From assembly GCF_052044135.1 (NCBI RefSeq), contig NZ_JBQDYF010000009.1, forward strand, positions 62,001-126,000: a DNA stretch of 64,000 nucleotides, in the 5' to 3' direction. A program made the position numbers and the translations under genes. The DNA is from Salinisphaera sp052044135 (lineage in GTDB: Bacteria > Pseudomonadota > Gammaproteobacteria > Nevskiales > Salinisphaeraceae). The notes beneath the pieces were generated by a model that saw only the letters and a program-made list of their open reading frames with translations, searched no databases and was not told where the DNA came from. Shown one piece after another: positions 1-7,174 of this stretch (position 1 is the first letter of the stretch; every line of letters begins with the position of its first letter).

Positions 1-302
1 AGGTCGGTGATCGTCTTGGCAATCGCGAGCACGAGCCGCAGATCGCCGGCCTGGGGCTGTCGCCGCGCCAGGATCTTGGTGCATTCTTCGTCGATCGCCA
101 CTTCCATGGCATTGATCTTGTAGTCGCTTCGGGCGACTTCCTCGCCCAGCGCGCCATTGCCTTCGACCAGCGCCTTGACCCCATTGGCAATCTGTTGCTC
201 GACCAGCCCGCCCATGGTGAGTACGCGTTCGCGTACATCCTCAAGCTCGACGTCGAACTGTTTGGAGGTATGTCTCTCGATGCCGACCTTGTCCAATTCC
301 AT
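1..302 (-). CDS. phoU: PhoU, phosphate signalling regulator (partial)
   Basis: PhoU links the Pst transporter to the PhoR kinase and keeps the Pho regulon off when phosphate is plentiful. Only the first 100 codons are inside the window; the C-terminus lies beyond position 1. The reading frame starts MELDKVGIERHTSKQFDVEL and continues with the helical pattern typical of PhoU (VEQQIANGVKALVEGN, then AMEVAIDEECTKILARRQP). The ATG at 302 has a GAGG ribosome site 8 bases upstream and follows the pstB stop by about 40 bases. It is the last gene of the pstSCAB-phoU operon. The family is clear from sequence and position. Confidence 0.93.
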   Translation of the reverse strand, partial: MELDKVGIERHTSKQFDVELEDVRERVLTMGGLVEQQIANGVKALVEGNGALGEEVARSDYKINAMEVAIDEECTKILARRQPQAGDLRLVLAIAKTITD

Positions 303-341
303 GATGATGACCTCGTCGCGGTTGCGCGTCGTTTGTATCGA

Positions 342-1286
342 TCAGCCGTAGCGGCCGGTGATGTAGTCTTCGGTGCGTTTTTCCCGCGGGTTGGTGAACA
401 GCGAATCCGTATCCGAGTATTCGACCACTTCGCCGAGATGGAAAAACGCGGTATAGCCGGCCACGCGGGCAGCCTGCTGCATGTTGTGGGTCACGATCAC
501 GATCGTGTATTCCTCGCGCAGTTCGTGCACCAGCTCCTCGATCTTCAGCGTCGCCACCGGATCCAGCGCCGAGGCCGGTTCGTCGAGCAGCAGTACATCA
601 GGCTTGACCGCCACCGCACGCGCGATGCACAGCCGCTGCTGTTGACCGCCCGACAGCGCGCTGCCGTTGGCGCGCAGCTTGTCCTTGACCTCGTCCCACA
701 ACGCAGCCTTGCGCAACGACCATTCCACGCGGTCGTCCATCTCGCGGCGCTTGAGCTTCTCGTAAAGGCGCACGCCGAAGGCGATGTTGTCGTAAATACT
801 CATCGGGAACGGCGTGGGCTTCTGAAACACCATGCCGATCTTCGAGCGCAACACGTTCAGGTCAACGCTGCGATCGAGCAGATTCATGCCGTCCATCTCG
901 ATGGCACCGGAGGCCTTGTGGCCCGGGTACAACTCGAAGATCCGGTTGAAGCAGCGCAACAGCGTCGACTTGCCACAGCCCGACGGGCCGATGAAAGCGG
1001 TCACTTCCTTGTCGACGATTTCCACGTTGATGTCCTTGAGCGCGTGGAAGTCGCCGTAGTGGAAGTTCAGGTCGCGCACCGCGACCTTGCAGGGGTTGTC
1101 CTTGGCGACGACGCCGGTGATCTTCTGCGCTTCGGTCTTCGAAGCGCCGGACGTAGCGTTGTCGGCGGCGCCGTCCGCCGTCGGCGACTCCGTCTTGCTG
1201 CGTGGCCCGGCCTCGTCATGGGTGTTGCGTGTCGTCACCGACGACGTCGAGCTCGGGGAAAGCGAATCGGTCGAAGTACTGGCCAT
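342..1286 (-). CDS. pstB: Phosphate ABC transporter ATP-binding protein PstB
   Basis: PstB is the cytoplasmic ATPase that powers phosphate import through PstC-PstA. Walker A is GPSGCGKST (residues 100-108), the ABC signature is LSGGQ (211-215), Walker B is VLLLDEP (231-237) and the switch histidine lies in THNM (267-270). At 314 aa it is some 55-60 residues longer than the usual ~258 aa. The extra length is a Ser/Thr/Ala-rich N-terminal tail of low complexity. The ATG at 1286 has an AGGAG site about 10 bases upstream, which supports the long start. It is the only PstB in the window, although two PstSCA sets are present. Confidence 0.95.
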   Translation of the reverse strand: MASTSTDSLSPSSTSSVTTRNTHDEAGPRSKTESPTADGAADNATSGASKTEAQKITGVVAKDNPCKVAVRDLNFHYGDFHALKDINVEIVDKEVTAFIGPSGCGKSTLLRCFNRIFELYPGHKASGAIEMDGMNLLDRSVDLNVLRSKIGMVFQKPTPFPMSIYDNIAFGVRLYEKLKRREMDDRVEWSLRKAALWDEVKDKLRANGSALSGGQQQRLCIARAVAVKPDVLLLDEPASALDPVATLKIEELVHELREEYTIVIVTHNMQQAARVAGYTAFFHLGEVVEYSDTDSLFTNPREKRTEDYITGRYG

Positions 1287-1298
1287 GATAATGCTCTC

Positions 1299-2132
1299 CT
1301 ATTTGCTCGGGCGGAGTACGAGCCGCACCAGAACGTTGAGCGCCAAGATTGCGAAAGTGATGAGAAACGCGCCAACCCACGCCAGATGATGCCAGTCCTC
1401 GTACGGACTGAGCGCGAACTGAAATATCATCATGGGCAGATTCGCGATCGGCTGCAGCACATTCGTGCTGAAAAAGTTGTTGTTCAAGGCCGTAAACAGC
1501 AGTGGCGCGGTCTCGCCGGCGATGCGCGCAATGCCGAGAATCACGCCGGTGATGATGCCGGACAACGCCGCGCGATAAACGATCCGGGTGATCACCTTCC
1601 AGCGCGGGATACCCAGTGCCGCGGCCGCCTCGCGCATCTGATCGGACACCAGGCGCATCATGTTTTCGGTGATCCGCAGGGTCAGCGGGATCACGATCAG
1701 CGACAACGCGATGCCCCCGGCCAGCGCCGAGAAATGCCCCATCGTCAACACCACGATCTGATACACGAACAAGCCGATGATGATCGAGGGCGCCGACAGC
1801 AGCACGTCGTTGAAGAACCGCACGATCGCCGCGATCCGCCGGTTGCGGCCGTATTCGGCCAGATAAGTGCCGGCGAAGATGCCGACCGGCGCGCCGATGC
1901 CGGTACCGATGAAAGTCACGATCAGGCTGCCGACGATCGCGTTCGACAGCCCGCCACTATTACCCGGCGCCGGCGTCGGCTGGGTGAAGACCTCCCAGTT
2001 CAGATAGCCCACGCCATGCCCGACCAGCGTCCAGAGCAGCCAGGCCAACCAGAACAGGCCGAACGCCGTGGTCGCGACCGCGGCCCCCATATTGAAGCGA
2101 TTGATGAACTGGCGTTTCTGATAAAGCGTCAC
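1299..2132 (-). CDS. pstA: Phosphate ABC transporter permease PstA
   Basis: PstA is one of the two inner-membrane permeases of the high-affinity phosphate importer. The 277-residue protein has about six hydrophobic segments and the cytoplasmic coupling loop typical of binding-protein-dependent permeases (MREAAAALGIPRWKVITRIV). The start is a GTG at 2132 behind a GGGGGAT stretch. It lies 12 bp before pstB in the same operon. It is separated from pstC by 181 bp of GC-rich DNA with inverted repeats, an unusually large gap inside a pst operon. Confidence 0.93.
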   Translation of the reverse strand: MTLYQKRQFINRFNMGAAVATTAFGLFWLAWLLWTLVGHGVGYLNWEVFTQPTPAPGNSGGLSNAIVGSLIVTFIGTGIGAPVGIFAGTYLAEYGRNRRIAAIVRFFNDVLLSAPSIIIGLFVYQIVVLTMGHFSALAGGIALSLIVIPLTLRITENMMRLVSDQMREAAAALGIPRWKVITRIVYRAALSGIITGVILGIARIAGETAPLLFTALNNNFFSTNVLQPIANLPMMIFQFALSPYEDWHHLAWVGAFLITFAILALNVLVRLVLRPSK

Positions 2133-2313
2133 GTTCGATCCCCCGGGGTTAGCGTTTCACGTCGCGCCGCGTTGGCGGCCGGCCGGCCGGCGCTCGCACT
2201 GTCGCAAGGCCGGACACGGCGGCGCGCCGTATCGGGAAATGCGGTGCCTGGCGGCGGCGCCGCATGGCGCGAAAAAGCGCCGCAACACGGCAATGAATCG
2301 GCGTTACCGAGCA

Positions 2314-3294
2314 CTAGCGGCCCTCCTGGCTCGACAACTGCATCAACAACAGCCGGGCCAGGACGAGCACGATCAGCGTGATCACGAACAGCACGAGCCC
2401 GAGCGCGATCAGCGCCGACGTATACAGCCCGCCCGAGGCCTCGGTGAACTCGTTGGCCAGCGTCGCGGCGATGCTGTTGCCCGGATAGAACAAGCCATTG
2501 GGAATACTGTGCGAATTGCCGATGACAAAGGTCACCGCCATCGTTTCGCCGAGCGCGCGCCCGAGTCCCAGCATGATGCCACCGATCACGCCGGTCTTGG
2601 TGAACGGCAGGATCACACTGCGCACGACTTCCCAGGTGGTCGCGCCCAGCGCATAGGAGGATTCCTTGAGCACGGCCGGCACGACCTCGAAGGTATCGCG
2701 CATTACGGCCGTGATGAAGGGAATCACCATGATCGCGAGCACCAGGGCCGCAGTGAATACGCCGATACCGATCGGCGGCCCGGAAAACAGGTAACCGAAG
2801 ACCGGCAGGTCGCCGAAGGCGCCGTTCAACCATGGCTGGACGTAATCGGACAGGAATGGCGCGAAGACAAACAGGCCCCACATGCCGTAGATGATACTGG
2901 GGATGGCCGCCAGCAACTCGATCGCCGTGCTGATCGGCCGGCGCAGCCAGGCGGGCGACAACTCGGTAATGAACAGGGCGATGCCAAAACTCACCGGCAC
3001 GGCGATCACCATCGCCAGCGCCGAACTGACCAAGGTACCGAAGATGGCAACCAGCGCGCCGAAGGTATCGGTCACCGGGTTCCATTCACTGCTGAGCAGA
3101 AAGCCGAAGCCGAACTTGCTGAGTGCCGGCCAGGCGCCGATGACCAGCGACACGGCAATACCGGCAATCAAGGCGAGCACAATCACGGCGCAGGTCGCGG
3201 TCACCACATGAAAAATGCGATCTCCGAGGCCGCCAGCGGCGCGCCGGCCCGTCGGGAATGCCTGCGGGCTCTCAGGGGCGATCATGTCACTCAA
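2314..3294 (-). CDS. pstC: Phosphate ABC transporter permease PstC
   Basis: PstC pairs with PstA to form the phosphate channel in the inner membrane. The 326-residue protein has a cytoplasmic N-terminus, a first membrane span near residues 30-55, further spans after residue 90, and the coupling loop ESSYALGATTWEVVRSVILP near residue 220. The start chosen is TTG at 3294, which has GGAG seven bases upstream; an in-frame ATG at 3285 is the alternative. It follows pstS after a strong hairpin terminator, so it should be expressed at a lower level than pstS. Confidence 0.92.
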   Translation of the reverse strand: MSDMIAPESPQAFPTGRRAAGGLGDRIFHVVTATCAVIVLALIAGIAVSLVIGAWPALSKFGFGFLLSSEWNPVTDTFGALVAIFGTLVSSALAMVIAVPVSFGIALFITELSPAWLRRPISTAIELLAAIPSIIYGMWGLFVFAPFLSDYVQPWLNGAFGDLPVFGYLFSGPPIGIGVFTAALVLAIMVIPFITAVMRDTFEVVPAVLKESSYALGATTWEVVRSVILPFTKTGVIGGIMLGLGRALGETMAVTFVIGNSHSIPNGLFYPGNSIAATLANEFTEASGGLYTSALIALGLVLFVITLIVLVLARLLLMQLSSQEGR

Positions 3295-3364
3295 TCTCGT
3301 TCTCCATCGGGCGAGTCAGCCGTTTTCCTCGCATGCCCCGGGGCGCATACCATGGCACGCGAAG

Positions 3365-3395
3365 AAAACGGCCGACCCAGTCATTGGGTCGGCCG
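3365..3395 (-). terminator. Intrinsic terminator between pstS and pstC
   Basis: On the minus strand a perfect 11-bp stem (CGGCCGACCCA with its complement, 5-base loop) is followed by TTTTCTT. It lies inside the operon, so it probably causes partial termination, giving more of the periplasmic binding protein than of the membrane parts. Confidence 0.8.
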
Positions 3396-3442
3396 CTCGA
3401 TGCGATCCGCCGCTCGAACGGCGAATCGCGTCGCAACAGGGA

Positions 3443-4495
3443 TTACTGCTGCACGGGCCAGATCGGCTGGCCGTTGTCGTCTCTCATCTGGCTGTGCCAC
3501 TTGTCCTGAACCAGCTTCACGGCGCTGTCGGGCATCGGCACATAGTCGAGCTTCTCGGCCATCCGGTCGCCGTTCTTGTACGACCAGTCGAAGAACTTGA
3601 GCACGGCCTGCGCCGTCTTCGGATCCTTCGGGTGCTTGTACATCAGGATGTAGGTCGCCGCGGTGATCGGCCAGCTCTTGGCGCCCGGCTGATCGGTCAA
3701 CACTACATAGAAGCCCGGTGCATTCGCCCAATCGGCGTTCGCGGCAGCCGCCTGGAAGTTGGCCGCGGTCGGCTGCACGAAGTTGCCCGCCTTGTTCTCG
3801 AGCGAGACATAGGTCATCTTGTTCTGCAGCGCGTAGGCGTACTCGACGTAACCGATCGAGTTCTTGATGCGGTTCACGTAGGACGCCACACCCTGATTGC
3901 CCTTGCCGCCAACACCGGTCGGCCAGGACACGGCCTTGGCGTGGCCGGGGCCATTGGCCCAGATGTCGCTGACCTTGGTCAGATAGCTGGTGAAGTTCCA
4001 GGTCGTACCCGAGCCATCGGAACGGTGCACCACCGTGATATCCGTGTCCGGAAGATTCAGGTTCGGATTGAGCTGCTTGATCGCCGGATCATTCCATTTG
4101 GTGATCTTGCCGGCATAGATCCTGGCCAGGGTTTTACCGTCCAGGCGCAGCTTGCCTGGCTGGATTCCCTTCAGATGCACGACCGGCACCACGCCGCCCA
4201 TCACCATCGGGAACTGCAACAGACCGTGTTTGTCGAGCTCGTTCTTCTTGAGCGGCGCATCCGACGCGCCGAAATCCACGGTCTTGGCTTCGATCTGCTT
4301 GATGCCACCGCCGGAACCGATGGCCTGGTAGTTGAGTTGCACGCCGGTTTCTTTCTGGTAGGCCTGCGCCCACTTGGAGTAAACCGGATAAGGGAACGTC
4401 GCACCAGCGCCGTTGATTTGCTTAACCGCCGCACCGGCCGACCCCCAGATCGACAGCGCCGCAACAGCGGTAACCAACGTCTTAATGAAACTCAT
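3443..4495 (-). CDS. pstS: Periplasmic phosphate-binding protein PstS
   Basis: PstS binds phosphate in the periplasm and delivers it to PstC-PstA. The 350-residue protein has a Sec signal peptide (MSFIKTLVTAVAALSIWGSA, cut near residue 22) and the family's phosphate-binding segments GAGATFPYPVYSKW, GSGGGIKQI, DFGASDAPL and RSDGSGTTWNF. The ATG at 4495 was chosen because it begins the signal peptide and has AGGAG upstream; the frame stays open for 20 more codons but those look non-coding. It is the first gene of the pst operon. A Pho-box promoter lies upstream at about 4568-4602. Confidence 0.95.
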   Translation of the reverse strand: MSFIKTLVTAVAALSIWGSAGAAVKQINGAGATFPYPVYSKWAQAYQKETGVQLNYQAIGSGGGIKQIEAKTVDFGASDAPLKKNELDKHGLLQFPMVMGGVVPVVHLKGIQPGKLRLDGKTLARIYAGKITKWNDPAIKQLNPNLNLPDTDITVVHRSDGSGTTWNFTSYLTKVSDIWANGPGHAKAVSWPTGVGGKGNQGVASYVNRIKNSIGYVEYAYALQNKMTYVSLENKAGNFVQPTAANFQAAAANADWANAPGFYVVLTDQPGAKSWPITAATYILMYKHPKDPKTAQAVLKFFDWSYKNGDRMAEKLDYVPMPDSAVKLVQDKWHSQMRDDNGQPIWPVQQ

Positions 4496-4567
4496 TCGCA
4501 CAGAATTCTCCTTTCTGCCGCATCCGCATAACGGGCGCTTCTCGGCCCGCCCCAATTGGAGTCTTCA

Positions 4568-4602
4568 ACGTTAGGCGCAAATTATGACACTCATATGACA
4601 CT
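4568..4602 (-). promoter_or_regulatory. Pho box and -10 of pstS
   Basis: On the minus strand TGTCAT-ATGAG-TGTCAT is a pair of perfect PhoB half-sites 11 bp apart (complements at 4595-4600 and 4584-4589). Ten bases further on is TAACGT (4568-4573), a weak -10. The Pho box replaces the -35, as in known PhoB promoters. Confidence 0.85.
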
Positions 4603-4849
4603 TGACGCAGGCCCACGCGGGCCCCGGAAGAAGCGGCACGCGCACCGCTGTCCAGGCGCCCCGCTGAACCCGACCGGCAACGATAACGTCTTTCGCGACG
4701 GGCGCCGGCCGGCGCATCCGCCGCACGAATCCGTTGGCACACAATCCCCGCCTCCCACGGCGAACGACCTGGCGGTGATCCGCGTTTATCGACGACGCTA
4801 TCGTCCGGCACGAAACCATTGATGCCGAAGCCCGTCCGTATGCGACAAC

Positions 4850-5025
4850 ACAAAAAAATAGCCCGGACAAGCCGGGCTAAAGAATGGGAGCCATCTGTGG
4901 ATGTGGGTTGCATCGCATCAGACAATGCGACCGGCAGGGACAGAACCGGCCATGACCCACCTTGCGGGATCGGCTCGAGCGCTGGACTCGGCAGCCGCGA
5001 CCCCGGTCGCGGGGAGAACGCGACC
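4850..5025 (-). ncRNA. Candidate Pho-regulated small RNA
   Basis: This stretch of about 175 bases is bounded upstream by a Pho-box promoter (-10 CATAAT at 5032-5037, expected start near 5025) and downstream by an intrinsic terminator (4852-4879). Its 5' end lies in a perfect inverted repeat (arms 5001-5011 and 5019-5029). A second hairpin has the stem TCGCAT/ATGCGA (4913-4918, 4925-4930). The only start codon with a plausible ribosome site (AAGGTGG) opens an 11-codon frame at 4918-4953, MAGSVPAGRIV. It could be a regulatory RNA, a microprotein mRNA or both. I do not recognise it as a known RNA family. Confidence 0.55.
4852..4879 (-). terminator. Intrinsic terminator of the candidate small RNA
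   Basis: The minus strand reads TAGCCCGG, a 5-base loop, CCGGGCTA, then seven T residues. The stem is a perfect 8 bp. The terminator lies more than 350 bp upstream of pstS and beyond the separate terminator of the lipoprotein gene, so it needs its own transcript. Confidence 0.85.
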
Positions 5026-5031
5026 GGGGAA

Positions 5032-5064
5032 ATTATGCGCATCGGATATGACGGGCTCGTGACA
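5032..5064 (-). promoter_or_regulatory. Pho box and -10 without a downstream protein gene
   Basis: On the minus strand TGTCAC-GAGCC-CGTCAT gives two PhoB half-sites 11 bp apart (5059-5064 and 5048-5053). After 10 bases comes CATAAT (5032-5037), a 5/6 match to the -10 consensus and as good as any in the five Pho sites here. The spacing is the same as at pstS and phoB. Confidence 0.7.
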
Positions 5065-5144
5065 ACGGCGACGAACAGCCGGAAAACACAAGCAATCGCG
5101 GCGCTTCACGCGGCCCGCGCCCCAGCCCCGCCGGGCGCCACGCC

Positions 5145-5171
5145 AAAAAAAACCCCGGACGAGCCGGGGTT
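5145..5171 (-). terminator. Terminator of the porin-lipoprotein operon
   Basis: The minus strand has AACCCCGG, a 5-base loop and CCGGGGTT followed by a run of T residues. It lies about 50 bp after the lipoprotein stop codon. Confidence 0.88.
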
Positions 5172-5222
5172 ATCGTTCAGACGCCAAAACAGGAACACGG
5201 CGTCAGCAGCAGGACATTATTC

Positions 5223-5681
5223 CTACTGCTGCTTCTGTTGCCGCTCCCAGCGCTTGTACTCCTTCCATTGCTGGAAGGTCTGGAAACGCTGTTTTTCCGG
5301 CGAATTCGCAGGGAGATTCTTGAAATGCTCGTATTCCTGGAATTGCTTGAAATCGGAGAAGCTGCCGTTGGCGCCGGCGCCGGAGGCGCTCGGCGAACCG
5401 CCCGATGCATTCGAGGCCGACTGACCCTGGTCGCTGTTCGAGCGCTGGCTGCGTACCGATCCGAACACCGACTTTTGCGGGTTCTTGTCCGAATACAGCA
5501 GCGTACCGCCACCGTCCGAGGCGTCGTAATGGTCCCCGCTGAGCAGACCCGGCCCCTTGGCCGAATCGTTTTCACCGGGCAGGTTGTCGTAGTCGACCTG
5601 CTTGCCATGGGGAAAGCCGGATGCACATCCGGCCAACCCCAACAGCATCACCAGGCCCGTAATGGCGTAGGTAGATTGCAT
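5223..5681 (-). CDS. Small lipoprotein of unknown function
   Basis: I do not recognise the family. The 152-residue product has a lipoprotein signal peptide with the lipobox LAGC (cysteine near residue 19), so it should be anchored to the membrane on the periplasmic side. The middle is rich in Gly, Ser, Asn and Ala. The C-terminal 50 residues are charged and aromatic (FKQFQEYEHFKNLP, FQQWKEYKRWERQQ). It starts 7 bp after the porin stop, with AGGAA overlapping the end of the porin gene, so the two are one operon and probably share control. A role next to the outer membrane is inferred from this only. Confidence 0.75.
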   Translation of the reverse strand: MQSTYAITGLVMLLGLAGCASGFPHGKQVDYDNLPGENDSAKGPGLLSGDHYDASDGGGTLLYSDKNPQKSVFGSVRSQRSNSDQGQSASNASGGSPSASGAGANGSFSDFKQFQEYEHFKNLPANSPEKQRFQTFQQWKEYKRWERQQKQQ

Positions 5682-5688
5682 TGATTTC

Positions 5689-6834
5689 CTAGAAGAACTT
5701 CACACGCACGCCAGCGAACACGACGTTCATGTTCTTGGCGTTGAACGAATTGCCGTTGCTGCCGACCAGATTGTCGCCGGTCAGGTGATGGTACGAGGCG
5801 TACATGTTAACCGACTTGAGCAGATCATAGCGATAAGCCACGCCGTAGTTGCGCACGCGGCTGTTTTTGCTCTCCAGATCATCGGTCTGGCCGAAGAACG
5901 CCTGGATATGGTTCTTGCCGCGGATATAGCCGATGCCGCCCGAGTAGGACTGGGCATGATCGATTTGGCCGCCGCCAAAGCTATACGTCGTATCGTGATA
6001 ATTGCGGCGCTTGTACTGGGCAAAGAAGTTCAGCCCCGAGGGCAACAGCACCGAAGCCGATCCGCCGAACTCATGGAAATACTCATTGCGGCTGACATAG
6101 CCAGCCTGGTTAATACCCTTGTTCCGGTTGCCACTATCGACATAGTCGACGGCACCCGCAACTTTCACACCGTCGGCAAACTTGTGCTCGTAACGCGGCG
6201 CGATTTCGTAAGCCTGGCCCTGATCATAACTCACCGAAAGCGTCGCGCCATTGAAGCTCGGCGTGTCGTAGCGCACCGTGTTCACACGTGACAGCGCGTC
6301 GAAGTTACTGTAGCCGTTTTTAAGTGTGGGACCCGCTTGGCCGGCACCGTTGACGAAGCTCAGGCCGCCGAAGTAGTCGCCCACGACCGAACCACCACCC
6401 AGATCGGTCAGACCCGACAGGTCAACCTTGGACGTGCTGTTGGCGGCGCCGTCGGTCTTGCCGAAGGTCAGCTTACCGAAGCTGCCCTCGAAGAAGACAT
6501 TGGCCTGACGGTTATCGGTCGAGGTGCCGGTCGCGCTCTTGTTGACGTCGTAAGTACCGGACTTATTGACGAATACACCGAGCTCGTAATCGAAACCGAC
6601 CTTGAGGTTCGGGTTGACGTCCTGGGTGCCCTTGAACGCGAAACGCGTCGGCGAGGAACCGTTGTCCACCAGACCGGCGTCCGTGGACTTGCCATTGTCG
6701 GCGGCGATAACGGCCCGATTGACCTGGCCGGAGATCTTGAAATCCAGCGCATGCGCGGCGGGCGCGACGCCGAACACCGTGGCCATGGAAACGAGGCCGG
6801 TTGCCAAACCAGCGTATTGGGCCTTAATCGACAT
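5689..6834 (-). CDS. Outer-membrane porin, probably phosphate-starvation induced
   Basis: This is a 381-residue Gram-negative porin. It has a signal peptide cut after AHA (residue 29), a first strand DFKISGQVNRAVI, many alternating amphipathic strands and a C-terminal phenylalanine (FAGVRVKFF) as the outer-membrane insertion signal requires. Such porins form trimeric channels for small solutes. A Pho-box-like promoter lies about 165 bp upstream, and the gene sits between phoBR and pstS. Uptake of phosphate or organic phosphates during starvation is therefore likely, though the sequence alone does not show the specificity. Confidence 0.85.
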   Translation of the reverse strand: MSIKAQYAGLATGLVSMATVFGVAPAAHALDFKISGQVNRAVIAADNGKSTDAGLVDNGSSPTRFAFKGTQDVNPNLKVGFDYELGVFVNKSGTYDVNKSATGTSTDNRQANVFFEGSFGKLTFGKTDGAANSTSKVDLSGLTDLGGGSVVGDYFGGLSFVNGAGQAGPTLKNGYSNFDALSRVNTVRYDTPSFNGATLSVSYDQGQAYEIAPRYEHKFADGVKVAGAVDYVDSGNRNKGINQAGYVSRNEYFHEFGGSASVLLPSGLNFFAQYKRRNYHDTTYSFGGGQIDHAQSYSGGIGYIRGKNHIQAFFGQTDDLESKNSRVRNYGVAYRYDLLKSVNMYASYHHLTGDNLVGSNGNSFNAKNMNVVFAGVRVKFF

Positions 6835-6885
6835 AAAGTTTCTCCCTCGAAGCAGATTGATCCGGGCGTCTTTGCCCTACTGGCA

Positions 6886-6956
6886 CAGTCGGTTCCCGAC
6901 TGCATCGCTACCCCGGCCGGGCGCGTGCCCTTGCACCACACCTGGTTGCGCAGGTG
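6886..6956 (-). other. Two hairpins in the porin mRNA leader
   Basis: The long untranslated leader of the porin has two clean inverted repeats: CAGTCGG-TTC-CCGACTG (6886-6902) and CACCTG-6 bases-CAGGTG (6939-6956). They may affect mRNA stability or small-RNA pairing, as is common for porin leaders. Apart from these and the Pho-type promoter, I see nothing in 6835-7174. Confidence 0.45.
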
Positions 6957-6991
6957 CAATCGCAACTCGACCCGAGCTGGACGATGCGCCA

Positions 6992-7024
6992 ATTAAACAC
7001 CCCGCTTATGACCGTTTTATTGCA
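6992..7024 (-). promoter_or_regulatory. Pho-box-like promoter of the porin operon
   Basis: On the minus strand TGCAAT-AAAAC-GGTCAT shows two half-sites 11 bp apart; the second is good and the first is a 4/6 match. Exactly 10 bases later is TTTAAT (6992-6997), a 5/6 -10. The AAAAC spacer resembles the A-rich spacer of the E. coli consensus. Confidence 0.55.
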
Positions 7025-7174
7025 AGAAGTGAAAATTACGATTCTCGGGGCGCATGGCCCAGCCCCGCGAGACAAGACGCAGGCATTTCAAGGGGTTCGA
7101 TGACAGGGCCAGCGCGGATTTCAGCGTAGCGGGCACCGGTTCGGCGGCACGGAACGAACGATTACACCGAATCG

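Noticed and set aside
195..2381. Long plus-strand open frames (for example 195-2381, 3215-4531, 7205-9205, 10668-13079, 61980-63962)
   Set aside because: They lie opposite well-supported genes, have His/Arg/Gln-rich translations and no recognisable domains. They are mirror frames caused by high GC content.
4918..5109. 63-codon minus-strand frame in the candidate small RNA region
   Set aside because: It starts upstream of the predicted promoter and has no ribosome site or family. Only its last 11 codons, with their own ribosome site, remain possible.
6840..6990. Riboswitch in the porin leader
   Set aside because: Two simple hairpins are present but no known aptamer motif or terminator switch could be seen.
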